Of a DNA stretch of 64,000 nt, positions 10,701-19,900 are shown piece after piece. The DNA lies in the NCBI GenBank assembly GCA_046329555.1, contig JAXLUK010000002.1:124001-188000 (forward strand). The letters are read 5' to 3'. The notes under the pieces are model-generated. The model made no database searches. It was not told the DNA's origin and saw only the letters and a list, made by a program, of their open reading frames with translations. Positions within the stretch are counted from its first letter, which is position 1. Every line of letters begins with the position of its first letter. The position numbers and the translations under genes were made by a program. Source of the stretch: UBA1941 sp046329555 (GTDB lineage Bacteria > Bacteroidota > Bacteroidia > Chitinophagales > LD1).

Positions 10701-10843
10701 TTGTTGCTACGCCGGTTAATGGCAAGTTATCATCGGGCAGACATCAGTTAGACTTTGCTGTAGAGGATTTACCAAAAGGAATTTACAGCTACCGAATGAC
10801 ATCTGGCGAATTTTCAAGGACTAAACGAATGGTAATTCTGTAA
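4721..10843 (+). CDS. Very large secreted modular protein with a T9SS type A sorting domain
   Basis: The protein has 2040 residues and a signal peptide (MKQHYLKQFVAVLLFTVYAG). I see in order: a short Cys-rich region (about 45-135), two fibronectin-III-like domains (about 150-325), two carboxypeptidase-regulatory-like domains (about 333-490, TDANGSYILTIQDEGNYVIE), a long unassigned central region, a bacterial Ig-like Big_5/SbsA type domain (about 1333-1435, SPADGILNINENISVTF), and a BACON-like segment (from about 1437, SKPDWMTINNIPN). A duplicated module follows (about 1550-1670 and 1835-1945; KYQYSMNVV versus AYEYNMTIT), with two GWNW-containing domains between the copies. It ends in a type A sorting domain (SLSQNIPNPFSTNTRIEFSI to the last residue). 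No catalytic motif was recognised; an adhesive or matrix role is likely. It is transcribed divergently from the adhesin cassette and is followed by a strong terminator. Confidence 0.85.
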   Translation: MKQHYLKQFVAVLLFTVYAGGLNAGHNFYRNFNSDYYVGLSWDQLFSNYCDCSGTTYVYAMPNAYADPNGSTWLWGYGFAHDGPTSGSYNWVVGPDYYNTGYVSTYYGGKESTHGCTCTYAAGTCPYNCSRRIDIGSGAILFATSHIKGPVNITASQGTSTNQIALTWDAGTDIPDGSVGYRIYRDGVLYATIGGANRSFTDIVGVAETHNYDIRTYTNGWGGSESYYNGYVTGYTFDTHFSATDGTLYGKTKLTWDNFSALSPDGIEVLRDGVQIAVVGKNNTQYTDFDGVPGVVYTYSIRGINGNSYTLPYYNTGYARPNGVIKGNVRTIFNGGVSGVTITATSTIKGIPYAYTATSDASGFYEIRDVFYDTAATYTIVPSKNIHKFNPDTLRRNLSMNANLASQVDFTDTTVFSVLGKVAFAADAHSASGCGIAGVDIYKNGQYTGVKTDANGSYILTIQDEGNYVIEPRYKNHTFDTASKSVYVNDNMFNVNFTDTKYDTLFVSIKGGCRNEVAHHANLNIASANGCWVYPSYYLSGALSQQFLVVPAQSYTVNCPQGNVFSDAVNPDPNIFFNAITVDLSERDSVQQTVYDSVTVTIPADTITAVNGTLIITPAHSSTRVDTIQQTIALQGRADFVHHGTLEVRVLRLDSSGCAQYPFVLEQESRYPTRVEISEFYDYGGVDIRCPVDSGELLIYDDVSDLGVQSVNFYNGVYNYTVRPGIPNIANPYTKVLQFFVNVGNAHANVPLQVLVTGHRPKTQTFVTKTPELPFFVLHDPPGDGSYAYMMKDSNYSYTYNNQYQYGGAAGIYTDCNIGGGVPIPFTGITIGTGVHIEAEVTTGRDNTNRNGLTTSFHATDQFSTSASPDFIGSDGDVFVGGSFNMIYALTDVIKFNNCAVEKDTQLVWGANGLATTYIYTEKHIRETLIPQLELLKSLSHGDTIDQIDGYIKVWKQTLHNNRRNRDTAATFIENISYSGGSSFDRSATNSTDTNTYVDYNIYLDASLQAGVVFGDISGWALNQFGIKANFRWVTNRTDETTISNSKTMGYHLEDGTPGDFFSVDIKKDKVNGTPSFKLVAGTSSCPHEAGTQARDYPEITLDNYVVAGVPLNTPANFVAHLYNVSESLEGRTYEARVVPESNLDGAIIKLAGQPINNAAASFTIPAGQQIPAVLSVERGPLASDYNNLQVQIYSPCDPDQEFTTNKNIVTFSAHFQSSCSPIDMFTPSDGWLVNADNHDSLLIIFSGYDASNPNLLEIGLEYRKIGQSAWLSATNPPIAKAALTAPYKNFWFRTNSLPDGQYELRAFSNCGAVPGGRTYSPILRGTIDRKTIKLYGTPSPADGILNINENISVTFNEAVDCNQFYNAIFSKLVRADNGQPIPHTITCSGNSILIETNPPSLLDSLQQVMLTATIGNVRDVNGNLLPNNVVWSFLVNRGQIFWDPSNKNISVTQGTASAGNATLRNVSASTADFYLVSKPDWMTINNIPNLANPTSVPGSNGTFDVNFSISTTLNPGGYDDTLIATINGLPQYLMVHVDVTKPAPNWTVDPSKYQYSMNVVTNFSLTDMNAPLSSDTRDKVAAFVKGECRGVGNIQYVTSLGKYIAFLTVYSDSVVGDTLSFRMWDALPGTEHQAKETLRFVNDGIVGQPLAPFILHSGGVYQTMTLKAGWNWFSLNVRSSNMTVGAVLKQLKPSNGDVVKTLGAYAQYSTASNAWVGALSQFSIANSYMMYLTNPDTLHFLGQLVKDTITKSVVAGWNWTGFPRQDNTSLSDYLKSYPASNGDIFKSQTAFSTFTGGSWNGTLAGLQPGEGYKLKAANSSVFDITPDRSLPSWQLNENAYEYNMTITAVLKFNHVPSRESHFLIGVFNGSACVGLAQPEYLTALDAYRIFATVHGDASSNNQPLSFKVWDLDNNMEYLPTYDPQNFVTDANVATVESPYVLDVAVNGINQLVAEGYSLSQNIPNPFSTNTRIEFSIPKEQLVTIEIFDQSGKIVATPVNGKLSSGRHQLDFAVEDLPKGIYSYRMTSGEFSRTKRMVIL

Positions 10844-10850
10844 TGAATAC

Positions 10851-10884
10851 AATTCCCTCCGGTTTTACCGGGGGGATTTTTTTT
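10851..10884 (+). terminator. Intrinsic terminator after the 2040-residue protein
   Basis: The arms CCCTCCGGT and ACCGGGGGG form a 9-bp stem with one T-G wobble and a TTT loop, and are followed by a run of eight T. It lies 7 bp after the stop codon of the large secreted protein and ends at the stop of the convergent GGGP synthase homologue. Confidence 0.8.
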
Positions 10885-10885
10885 A

Positions 10886-11593
10886 TTATAGAACGAGCTG
10901 GCGCAACAACTCCCTGTTACCTTCCAACGCATTTCCGATAACTACTACATCGGCACCAGCGTTTGCAGCAGCAGTTAAATGATCAGCCGTTCGCAAACCA
11001 CCGCCAACGATTACAGGTATAGTCACATTCCTTTTTACTGCCTCAATCATCGCCGCAGGAACGGGTTGTAACGCGCCACTTCCAGCCTCCAGATAAATGG
11101 CCTGCAAACCCAGTAACTCTCCGGCCATGGCCGTGGCTACGGCCACATCATTACGGTCAGATGGAATTGGCGCCGTTTGGGTAATATAGGCAGTTGTCGC
11201 TGTTCTTCCTCCATCAATCAATACATAACCAACAGGAATAGCTGGTAACTGCATTTGCCTGATACGCGGTGCCGCAGCCACCTGCTGACCGATAAGGTAT
11301 TCGGCATTTCTACCTGAGATTAACGACAGCATTAGCAACGCATCAGCGCGTGTATCCAGCTGCATTTGATTTCCGGGGAAAATTACCACCGGAATTGTTG
11401 TATTGTTCTTTAACCAACCAACCAAATCATTAAAAGAATCGCCCAGCAGCAAACTACTTCCAACAAAAAAATAATCTAACAAACTATCTCTGGCCTGTTC
11501 TACCAGAATAGGCCAATCTGATTGGGTGAGTTTATCAGGATCCAGTAATACCGCTACTTTCGGACGCTTTCCCCGGCGCAAATCAATCTTCAT
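10886..11593 (-). CDS. Geranylgeranylglyceryl/heptaprenylglyceryl phosphate synthase family protein
   Basis: The protein has 235 residues from the ATG at 11593 (MKIDLRRGKRPKVAVLLDPD), chosen because it sits one base after the rnc stop codon and matches the family N-terminus; a longer frame to 11659 would overlap rnc. TIM-barrel prenyltransferase motifs are present: VAVLLDPDK, YLEAGSGA and the phosphate-binding VGGGLRTADHLTAAANAGAD followed by VVVIGNA. Family members couple a polyprenyl diphosphate to sn-glycerol-1-phosphate to make an ether lipid precursor. Bacteroidota carry group II homologues, and the final product in these bacteria is not settled by this sequence. It is probably co-transcribed with rnc. 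Confidence 0.85.
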   Translation of the reverse strand: MKIDLRRGKRPKVAVLLDPDKLTQSDWPILVEQARDSLLDYFFVGSSLLLGDSFNDLVGWLKNNTTIPVVIFPGNQMQLDTRADALLMLSLISGRNAEYLIGQQVAAAPRIRQMQLPAIPVGYVLIDGGRTATTAYITQTAPIPSDRNDVAVATAMAGELLGLQAIYLEAGSGALQPVPAAMIEAVKRNVTIPVIVGGGLRTADHLTAAANAGADVVVIGNALEGNRELLRQLVL

Positions 11594-11594
11594 A

Positions 11595-12323
11595 TCAGGA
11601 AGCTGGTGTTTCGGTTTGCAATTTTTGTAAAGCGCGCATAGCCGCCTGCTGTTCCGCAATCTTCTTGCTAAAACCTTCTCCCCTGCCTACTGCTTCGCCA
11701 TCAATAACAGCATCAATAACAAAATAACTGCGGCGGTTGCGCTGCTGTTCTTCTGCCACACGGAACTCGAGACCCTTGGCTTCTCGCTGTACATAATGAT
11801 AGATCTTGCTTTTAAAGTCAACATCAGTGGCCTCCACTTCCTCTACATCCACTAAATGTTGCAGCACCCTTTTGAAAATAAATTTTCGCGTAGCATCTAT
11901 ACCCGCATCCAAATACAAAGCGCCAATCAATGCTTCAAAAGTATTGCCGCCAATATCTTTGGGCATGCCATTCACCTGGCGCTTATTCATTTTAATTTTA
12001 TCGGGCAAACCTAATTTATCCGCAATGGCGTTTAGCGATTTCCGGTTTACCAGCTTCGACCTCATTTCCGTAATAAATCCCTCCTCTCGGTAGGGATATT
12101 TCTTGAATAGAAATTCCGCCACCAACATGTCTAACACCGAGTCTCCCAATAACTCCAGCCGTTCGTTATTCTCGCGGGCATCACCATACACCGAACGATG
12201 ATTGAAAGTTTGTTTATACCACTTCAGTCGGGTGGGCGTAATGCCGGTTATGGCGCGGATATACCGAACTAGTTCTTTATCGTCGGATAAAACGGTGTTA
12301 TATGCTTTTCTGATGAAAGACAA
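11595..12323 (-). CDS. rnc: Ribonuclease III
   Basis: The protein has 242 residues with the RNase III signature NERLELLGDSVLDMLVAEF at about residues 52-70, the second acidic cluster NTFEALIGALYLDAG at about 127-141, and a C-terminal double-stranded RNA-binding domain (about 165-235, GRGEGFSKKIAEQQAAMRAL). It cleaves double-stranded RNA, including rRNA precursors. The start is a TTG at 12323: an in-frame stop lies shortly upstream, no ATG is available near the conserved N-terminus, and residues 2-10 (SFIRKAYNT) fit the family. In many Bacteroidota rnc follows acpP-fabF; here those two genes are about 31 kb away and rnc pairs with the GGGP synthase homologue. Confidence 0.95.
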   Translation of the reverse strand: MSFIRKAYNTVLSDDKELVRYIRAITGITPTRLKWYKQTFNHRSVYGDARENNERLELLGDSVLDMLVAEFLFKKYPYREEGFITEMRSKLVNRKSLNAIADKLGLPDKIKMNKRQVNGMPKDIGGNTFEALIGALYLDAGIDATRKFIFKRVLQHLVDVEEVEATDVDFKSKIYHYVQREAKGLEFRVAEEQQRNRRSYFVIDAVIDGEAVGRGEGFSKKIAEQQAAMRALQKLQTETPAS

Positions 12324-12339
12324 ACGCAGGTACTTTTAA

Positions 12340-12347
12340 CAAAAATA
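12340..12347 (-). promoter_or_regulatory. Candidate -7 box for rnc, overlapping the upstream terminator T-tract
   Basis: On the minus strand this reads TATTTTTG, a perfect TAnnTTTG match, about 13 bases upstream of the expected short leader of rnc. It lies inside the T-rich tail of the terminator that ends the preceding PorP-OmpA gene. No convincing -33 TTG is seen because the terminator stem occupies that position. Confidence 0.4.
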
Positions 12348-12373
12348 AAAAACGGCGCCGTATTGGCGCCGTT
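12341..12373 (-). terminator. Intrinsic terminator of the PorP-OmpA fusion gene
   Basis: Perfect 9-bp arms AACGGCGCC and GGCGCCGTT enclose a 5-base loop at 12351-12373. On the minus strand the stem is followed by TTTTTTATTTTTG. It lies 6 bp after the stop codon at 12380. Confidence 0.85.
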
Positions 12374-12379
12374 CGCGTT

Positions 12380-13882
12380 TTATTCTTTAACTACCTTAAA
12401 CTCTACCCGTCTGTTTTTCTGACGGCCTTCATCGGTGGTGTTATCTGCAACCGGATATCGCTTACCATAGCCAACATAGCTCAAACGGCGGGCATTGATG
12501 CCATTTTGAATGAGGTATTCATAAACCGCCTTGGCGCGGCGTTCGCTCAATAACTGATTGTATTGTTCACTGGCGATATCATCTGTATTTCCTTCAATTT
12601 CAATATGCCAGTTCTTACGCTCATTCAATAAAGTAACCAATTGATCCAATTGTTTCTTCGATTCCGGAAGCAACTCCGATTTATCCAAATCGAAGAAGAT
12701 ATTGTTCAGCACATAATGTTTACCAATATAACTCTTGGTACCCACCAACTTGCCATTTCTAAAGTCATCGCGATCTTTTGCTACTTCGCTTAATAACTTT
12801 GAAAGACTATCATTTTCTGCTAACAGCTTTCTTGCTTTTTCATTTTCCGCACGCATCGCTTCGTTATCCTTCTTAGCCTTATCTAACTGACGGCGCAGTT
12901 GTTCGTTGCGCAGATTGGCTTCATTATTCTGATACATCAAACTATCGATACGAATCTGCGAATCGCGCAGCTTTTTGGAGCTGCCATCTGCATTACCAAA
13001 ATGAACGCCTAGAATAACCTCATGCGATCCACCTACATATGATTTGATTTTATTGTTCATGTTAAAATCGTAAGCATAGGCAATGGTTACATGCTTAAAC
13101 AGATCCACGCCGGCGATAGCGGAAACACCATATTCTGTGCGATAGGAAGCGCCCAAAAAAACCATGTGTTTGTAATCTAACATCAGCGATGCATCTACCT
13201 GCACAGGAGCGCTGTTACCCTTGCGCACAAATACCATTGGTGTGATATTAAACTTCTCTTTGGCAATATTAATCTCGTAAGAAGCTGATGCCGTAATGTG
13301 CCGCGTTAACTGAAACTTCGATTCCTTTAATTGAGAAGTAATTCGCGCACTGGTATTGAGAATTTGCGGCATGGCAAAACCTATCCGTAATTTCTTCCAT
13401 TGGTAGGCGATACCAGCGTTTAAATCGAATGCCGCCCTTCGGCCAGAGTTCACCAGCAAGTAGTTGTCGTCATTGTCATGCGGATGTGCTTCATTAAAAC
13501 GTACACGCGTATCCATTAAACCAATGCCTACACCTAGAGCAATCACATGATTTTTCCCTACATGAATTTTCTGTGCATAATTGATATGCGCGCTAACGCG
13601 CTGAATAATGTCGGTATTATCATTAATTACATCCACACCAACACCACTACGGTTCTTCCAGAAAGAGCCTTCGGCTGTGCCACCCCGGGTAACAGGGCCG
13701 TTTGGATAACCTGTCCACTGATCACGATAGAACAAAAATGCGCGATAGTCGTTATTTATTCCGGTAAACGCGGGATTCAACAAAAACTGATTAAAGTAAT
13801 AGGCACTATAAAGCGGCACCTGTTGAGCCTTCACCATCAAGGTGGCTGTTGCTACAGTAAGAAGAATTGCAAACTTTTTCAT
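12380..13882 (-). CDS. Fusion of a PorP/SprF membrane protein, coiled coil and OmpA peptidoglycan-binding domain
   Basis: The protein has 500 residues. Residues 1-20 are a signal peptide. Residues about 20-300 are a PorP/SprF domain (YYFNQFLLNPAFTGINNDYR with the NPAF(T)G hallmark, barrel-like strands, final GGSHEVILGVHFG). Residues about 305-380 form a charged coiled coil (RNEQLRRQLDKAKKDNEAMR). Residues about 388-500 are a complete OmpA-C domain (IFFDLDKSELL, then NTDD, and NRRVEFKV at the end). PorP/SprF proteins partner T9SS cargo at the outer membrane, and OmpA domains bind peptidoglycan. The gene starts 23 bp downstream of the 2315-residue adhesin, which carries a type B sorting domain, so it is probably that adhesin's export and anchoring partner. 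The fusion joins two functions that are separate genes in the cassette at 1-4597. Confidence 0.9.
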   Translation of the reverse strand: MKKFAILLTVATATLMVKAQQVPLYSAYYFNQFLLNPAFTGINNDYRAFLFYRDQWTGYPNGPVTRGGTAEGSFWKNRSGVGVDVINDNTDIIQRVSAHINYAQKIHVGKNHVIALGVGIGLMDTRVRFNEAHPHDNDDNYLLVNSGRRAAFDLNAGIAYQWKKLRIGFAMPQILNTSARITSQLKESKFQLTRHITASASYEINIAKEKFNITPMVFVRKGNSAPVQVDASLMLDYKHMVFLGASYRTEYGVSAIAGVDLFKHVTIAYAYDFNMNNKIKSYVGGSHEVILGVHFGNADGSSKKLRDSQIRIDSLMYQNNEANLRNEQLRRQLDKAKKDNEAMRAENEKARKLLAENDSLSKLLSEVAKDRDDFRNGKLVGTKSYIGKHYVLNNIFFDLDKSELLPESKKQLDQLVTLLNERKNWHIEIEGNTDDIASEQYNQLLSERRAKAVYEYLIQNGINARRLSYVGYGKRYPVADNTTDEGRQKNRRVEFKVVKE

Positions 13883-13905
13883 TTCTTATGTTTTGATGAT
13901 GAGGA

Positions 13906-16900
13906 TTACTTTTTGTTATTGAGCAGGTTAATAGCGCCTTTATAAATCCGGGAATCACCCTTATTTTTCACCGCATAGTAGTAAGTGCCATCTGGTAGCA
14001 TATTGCCGTTGTTCTTAAAGGTGCCGTTCCAGTCGTTTACATAAGCGCCACTTTCAAATACTACTTCGCCCCAGCGATTGAAAATGATCACTTGCGCGGA
14101 TGGGAACTGGTTCAGATCAATGATCCACACATCGTTCTTGCCGTCGCCATTCGGCGTCATCACATCAGGGAACAACAGATTGGTATTCGGTGTTACCACT
14201 ACTTTCACCGAATCGGTAGCCGTACAACCATACATATCCATTACGGTCAGATAATATTGCGCATCTACGCTTGGCGTTGCAAGTGGGTTCGCCACAATGG
14301 CATAATTCAAAGTAGAATCCGGATACCACAGATACGCGAATGGCGGACTACCAGACGCTGATCCTTCCAATTGCGTCCAGCTGCCACGGGCAACGGTGGT
14401 ATCTGCACCTGCATCCACAGTTGGCGAAGCATGACCCAGAACTTGCAATGACGCAGAATCAGAAGTGCAGGCATTTGTTGTAATGGCTAAGATATTATAT
14501 ACCGAATCTGCAGTTGCGGTTAACACGTGTGGATTATCAGCCACGGCCATGCCGTTTATATAAATTACCGTGTTACCGGCACCGGCAGCTGTAAGTGTTA
14601 CTGACTCTCCTGCGCAAATCACATTGTCGGCATCACTACTGGTTAATGTCGTTCCCGGTTTACCGGCTACAGTGACATTTATAAATGCAGATTTCGAACC
14701 ACAACCATTCAAACTATTTGCTGAAACGCTGATGGTACCGTTGCTGGCCGTATTGCCTAAATCTAGCACAGCAACATTGCCACTTTGAACTAAACTGGCA
14801 TCACTACCTTGGTAAGTCCATGAATAGCTAACACCAGGATCGTTTTGCACAGCAAAGACATGAGCCAGCGTGCCGGCACAGAACGCACTATCAGCCTGAA
14901 CAAATACCGGAGCCGCGGCAACTGCCTTTCCTACAATAGTAACCATGGCCGTATCACGGCAAGTATTGGCATCTATATAAACCGCCATGTATGTGCCTGG
15001 CGGAACTGCACCTGGATTTGGCGTATTGAAGTTGATCGGCGTGAATCCTCCGAAATTAATACTGTTCAGATTAAACGTATTGTTTACACAAACAGAATCG
15101 ATTACATCATTACCCAGATTTGGATTGTTATTCACTACCAGATTCAACGTAATCACGCTATCACAATTTGCGGCATTCGGCAATGTGTCGCGATAGGTTC
15201 CGGCATTGCTAAGTAGCTGCCCGTTAAATACATAAGTACTACCTAAACAAATAGCCGCATTGACCGTAGTTGCTGAAGGCGAACCAACCGTAAGATTCAG
15301 CACCACAACGCTATCACAACCACCTACGGCAGCACCCAGTATGGTATCGCGGTAAACACCAGCCGCGGAAAGATTCATTCCGTTGAACGGATATACACCG
15401 CCATTGCAGATACTACCGGAAATTGTAGATGTAATAATTGGCGAAACAGTCAAATTTGTAATTACTACACTATCACATCCGCTGACAGCCAACAGGGTGT
15501 CGCGATAGGTACCGGATGTGGTATAGATATGTTGCCCTACTACCACAGAAGCACCGGTACAAATAGTAGGTGACTGTGTAGTACTGATTGCAGGAAGGAT
15601 GGTGAGATCAGAAACAATGATACTATCACAGGTATTGACAGCTGCAAACGTATCGCTGTACCAACCGCTTGCATAGTAAACATGAGTTCCGACCACCAAT
15701 GAATCATTGGCGCAAAGCACCACATGCTGCGTATCGCGCTGAGAAGGCGTTACGAGTAATTCAGTACTCACTATACTGTCGCATAGCGCTGCATTCACTA
15801 AAGTATCGGTGTACGTTCCGGCAAGGGTATAAGTATGTGTTCCGATAGTATAAGACCTTCCTTCACAAATGAATATCGACTGTCCGTAGAAGCTGCTATT
15901 CTTAATCTGTAACGTAGTTGTGATAATACTATCACATCCAAAACTATTGGGCAGCGTATCGGTATAAACACCCGCGCTGCTATAGGTATGGATACCCACG
16001 GTTACTGATTGTCCGTTACAAACCGACAAGCTTTGTGCAAACGAACTGGCTGGATTTACGGTGAGGTTCGTTGTAACGATACTATCACATAATACGCCGG
16101 CCAGCGTATCTGTATAGGTACCTGTGGCGCCGTAAGTATGCACACCTACTGAAACTGTTTGACCCTGACAAAGCACTAAGGTTTGATTACCTGTTGCGTA
16201 CGGACGAACATTTACAGTTGTTACCAGAATACTATCACAGCCGGTTGATGCGGCCAGTGTATCCGTGTAAACACCAGCGGCAGTATAAACATGCGCGCCC
16301 ACGGCTACTGATTGACCCGGACAAATATCTACGCTCTGACTAAAATTCACAGGAATTATGGTGACAGTAGTAGTGATAATACTATCACACCCAGATACGG
16401 CTGCTAATGTATCGGTAAAGACCCCGGCGGCATTATACAGATGTACGCCCACAGAAACACTTTGACCCGGACACAGATTAAACGACTGGGCACTCAGTAC
16501 CGGATTAATAACCGACAAATCTGTAGTAATGATACTATCGCATCCATTTACGCCAGTCAGCGTATCAGCGTATATTCCCGCTGCATAATAAACCGAATTG
16601 CCTACTACAAAACTATCTCCGCTACAAATACTTTGATTTAATGAAGTAGTACTCACGGTAAGTACCGTAAGGTGGGTCACCACAATGCTATCGCAGCCTC
16701 CTGCTGTAACCAACGTATCATAGTAATCACCAGCGGTAGTATAGGTATTGCCACCCACTACCACTTGTGCGCCCTGACAAATTACCGGTGACTGTACTAC
16801 TGAATCTGCCGGCGTCACCGTGAGATGGTAAACAACTATACTATCGCATCCAACAGATGCGGTAAGTGTATCCTGATAATCGCCCGATGCGGTATAGCTG

Positions 16901-19900
16901 GCAGCACCCACAGCAAAGGATGTACCCTGGCAGATGACCGGATACAAATCCGTTGTAATCTGAGGAAGTATAGTTACATCGAGATCTATCACGCTGTCGC
17001 ATGCCAGCATGTTCGTTAATACTACCTGATACAATCCGGTGGCGCTGTAAAATTGACCATTGTACGCAACGCTATCGCCGAAGCAGGCGCTCAGCGATAA
17101 TGATGAACCGCCTGGAATCACATATAGGTTTGTTGTCTGGAAACTATCACATCCCGTAACACTGGTTAATGTGTCGTAATAAGTTCCGGTAAATGAGTAG
17201 TAATTCGAACCAACCTGGATATAATCATCTTCGCAAATCACAACATCCTTAACCACAGTATTCTTCGGACGAATATCCAATTCCGTACTCACAATACTAT
17301 CGCAGCCGAAGCTGTTAGGAATAGTATCCAAATAAACGCCTGGTACCATATGCACATTAGCTCCGATAAACAACGTGTCGCCGAAGCAAAGTGTTACGCT
17401 CTGACCAAATGAAGTTTGAGGAAGAATAGTAATTGTTGTCGTAATCACGCTATCACAACTGAAGGCATTCGCAATGGTATCTGTATAGGTACCGGCTGCC
17501 TTATAAACATGACCCGCTACAACAGCTGAATCTCCAAGACAAAACTGCAACCACTGCGCATAAGATGAAGTAGGATTAACCGTTAAATCAGTATATACGA
17601 TACTGTCACACAGCAGCATATTCTTGAATGTATCAGCATACAACCCGGCAGTTGTATACGTATGCGTTCCTATTGAGAAACTCTGACCCTGACAAATGGC
17701 AACGCTTTGAGAGGTGCTCGCCGGAATGACATACAACGCAGTTGTAACTACGCTGTCGCAGCTATATTGATTAGTTAGAACATCGGTAAAAGTTCCTGAG
17801 GTAGTATAGGTACTGCCTCCTACCTGAACAGATTGTCCAGCGCATATCATCAAAGACTGAGTGACACTATCAATCGGATTGATAAGAATGGAAGTCGTTA
17901 AAACACTATCGCAGCCAGTCACCGAAGTGAGCGTATCGGTATAAGTTCCGGTAGTGTTATAAGTGTGGCTTCCTATGGTTACACTTCCTGAACCGCAGAA
18001 GGTTAAAGACTGGCTACCTGTAATCAGATTGCGGACGGTAAGATCCGTAGTCACCACACTATCGCAACCTAAACTATTCAGAAATGTATCTGTATAAACA
18101 CCAGATGCATTGTAAGTATGGGTGCCTATCGAGTAGCTGGCACCAAAACAAATAGTTACATTTTGAGAAGAAGCAGTATTCGGATTTACAGTTAAGTCGG
18201 TAAATACAATGCTATCACATAACAACGCATTTTGCAGCGTATCGGTATAAGAGCCGGCAACAGTGTATGTATTACTACCAATTGAATAACTCTGACCCTG
18301 ACAAATTGTTACGTTCTGTGAAGTGCTTTGCGGAATTACATAAACATCAGTTATTACAATACTATCACAACCAAACTGATTACCTAAGGTATCTATATAA
18401 CTTCCGGTCAGGCTATAGCTATTGCTGCCCACTTGCACTGTTTGTCCGAAACAAATGGTGAACGACTGACTGATGTGATCAATCGGATTGATTGTTAAGT
18501 TAGTTGTCAGAATACTATCGCAACCAGTAACGGAAGTTAAGGTGTCAGTATAGGTGCCTGTAGCTGTATATGTATGGCTTCCCACATTAACACTTCCAGA
18601 TCCGCAGAAGGTTAAAGACTGGCTACCTGAAATCAGATTGCGGACGGTAAGATTAGTAGTCACCACACTATCGCAACCTAAACTATTCAGAAATGTATCT
18701 GTATAAACACCAGATGCATTGTAAGTATTGGCGCCTATCGAGTAGCTGGCACCAAAGCAAATGGTTACATTTTGAGAAGAAGCAGTATTCGGATTAACCG
18801 TTAAGTCGGTAAATACAATGCTATCACATAACAACGCATTTTGTAGCGTATCGGTATAAGAGCCGGCAACAGTGTATGTATTACTGCCAATTGAATAACT
18901 CTGACCCTGACAAATTGTGATATTCTGCGAAGTACTTTGCGGAATTACATTAACTAAGGTAGTCACGATGCTGTCACAACCATATTGATTACCCATGGTA
19001 TCTACATAAGTACCAGTGGTGCTATATATATTGCTTCCAACCTGAACGGTTTGCCCGAAGCAGATTGTAAATGACTGACTGATATTATCAATCGGATTTA
19101 TCGTCAAATCGGTTGTAACAATACTATCGCATCCTGTTACCGACGCTAACGTGTCTGTGTAACTTCCGGTGGTAGTGTAGGTATGACTACCTACAACAAC
19201 ACTTCCAGTGCCGCAGAAGGTGAATGACTGATTGCTGGATATTGGATTTAATACGGTAAGATTAGTAGTCACCACGCTATCGCAACTCAAACTATTTAAC
19301 AAAGTGTCGGAATACGTTCCTGACGCAGTATAGGTACTGCTGCCAATGCTATAACTTCCACCATAACAAATAGTCACATTTTGCGACGAACCTGCAGGAA
19401 TAACATACAATGAAGTGTTCACTACGCTGTCGCAAACATATTGGTTAGCCAAAACATCAGTGTAGCTTCCGGTTGACGTATAAACGTTTGAACCTACCAC
19501 AATACTATCGCCGCTGCAAATAGTAAAAGACTGATTGACTGTATCGGTAGGATTAATGACAAGGGTAGAAACCACAACACTATCGCAACCGTTGGTAGCT
19601 ACCAGGGTATCGGTGTAAGTACCTGCGGAAGTATATGTATGAACGCCAACACTTACACTACCACTTCCGCAGAACGTAATTGTTTGCGTATCCGTGATCA
19701 ACGGCATTACGTTTAGATTGGTCGTAATAATACTGTCGCATCCGTATGAATTAGCAAAAGTATCCGCATAGAATCCGGTACTTGAATAGGTATGTGCTCC
19801 AATAGTATAAGATGCCCCAAAGCAAATAGCCACCGCCTGCGTATCGTTGGTGGAAGGATTTACTGTGAGATTGGTAGTTACAATGCTGTCGCAGGTATTG

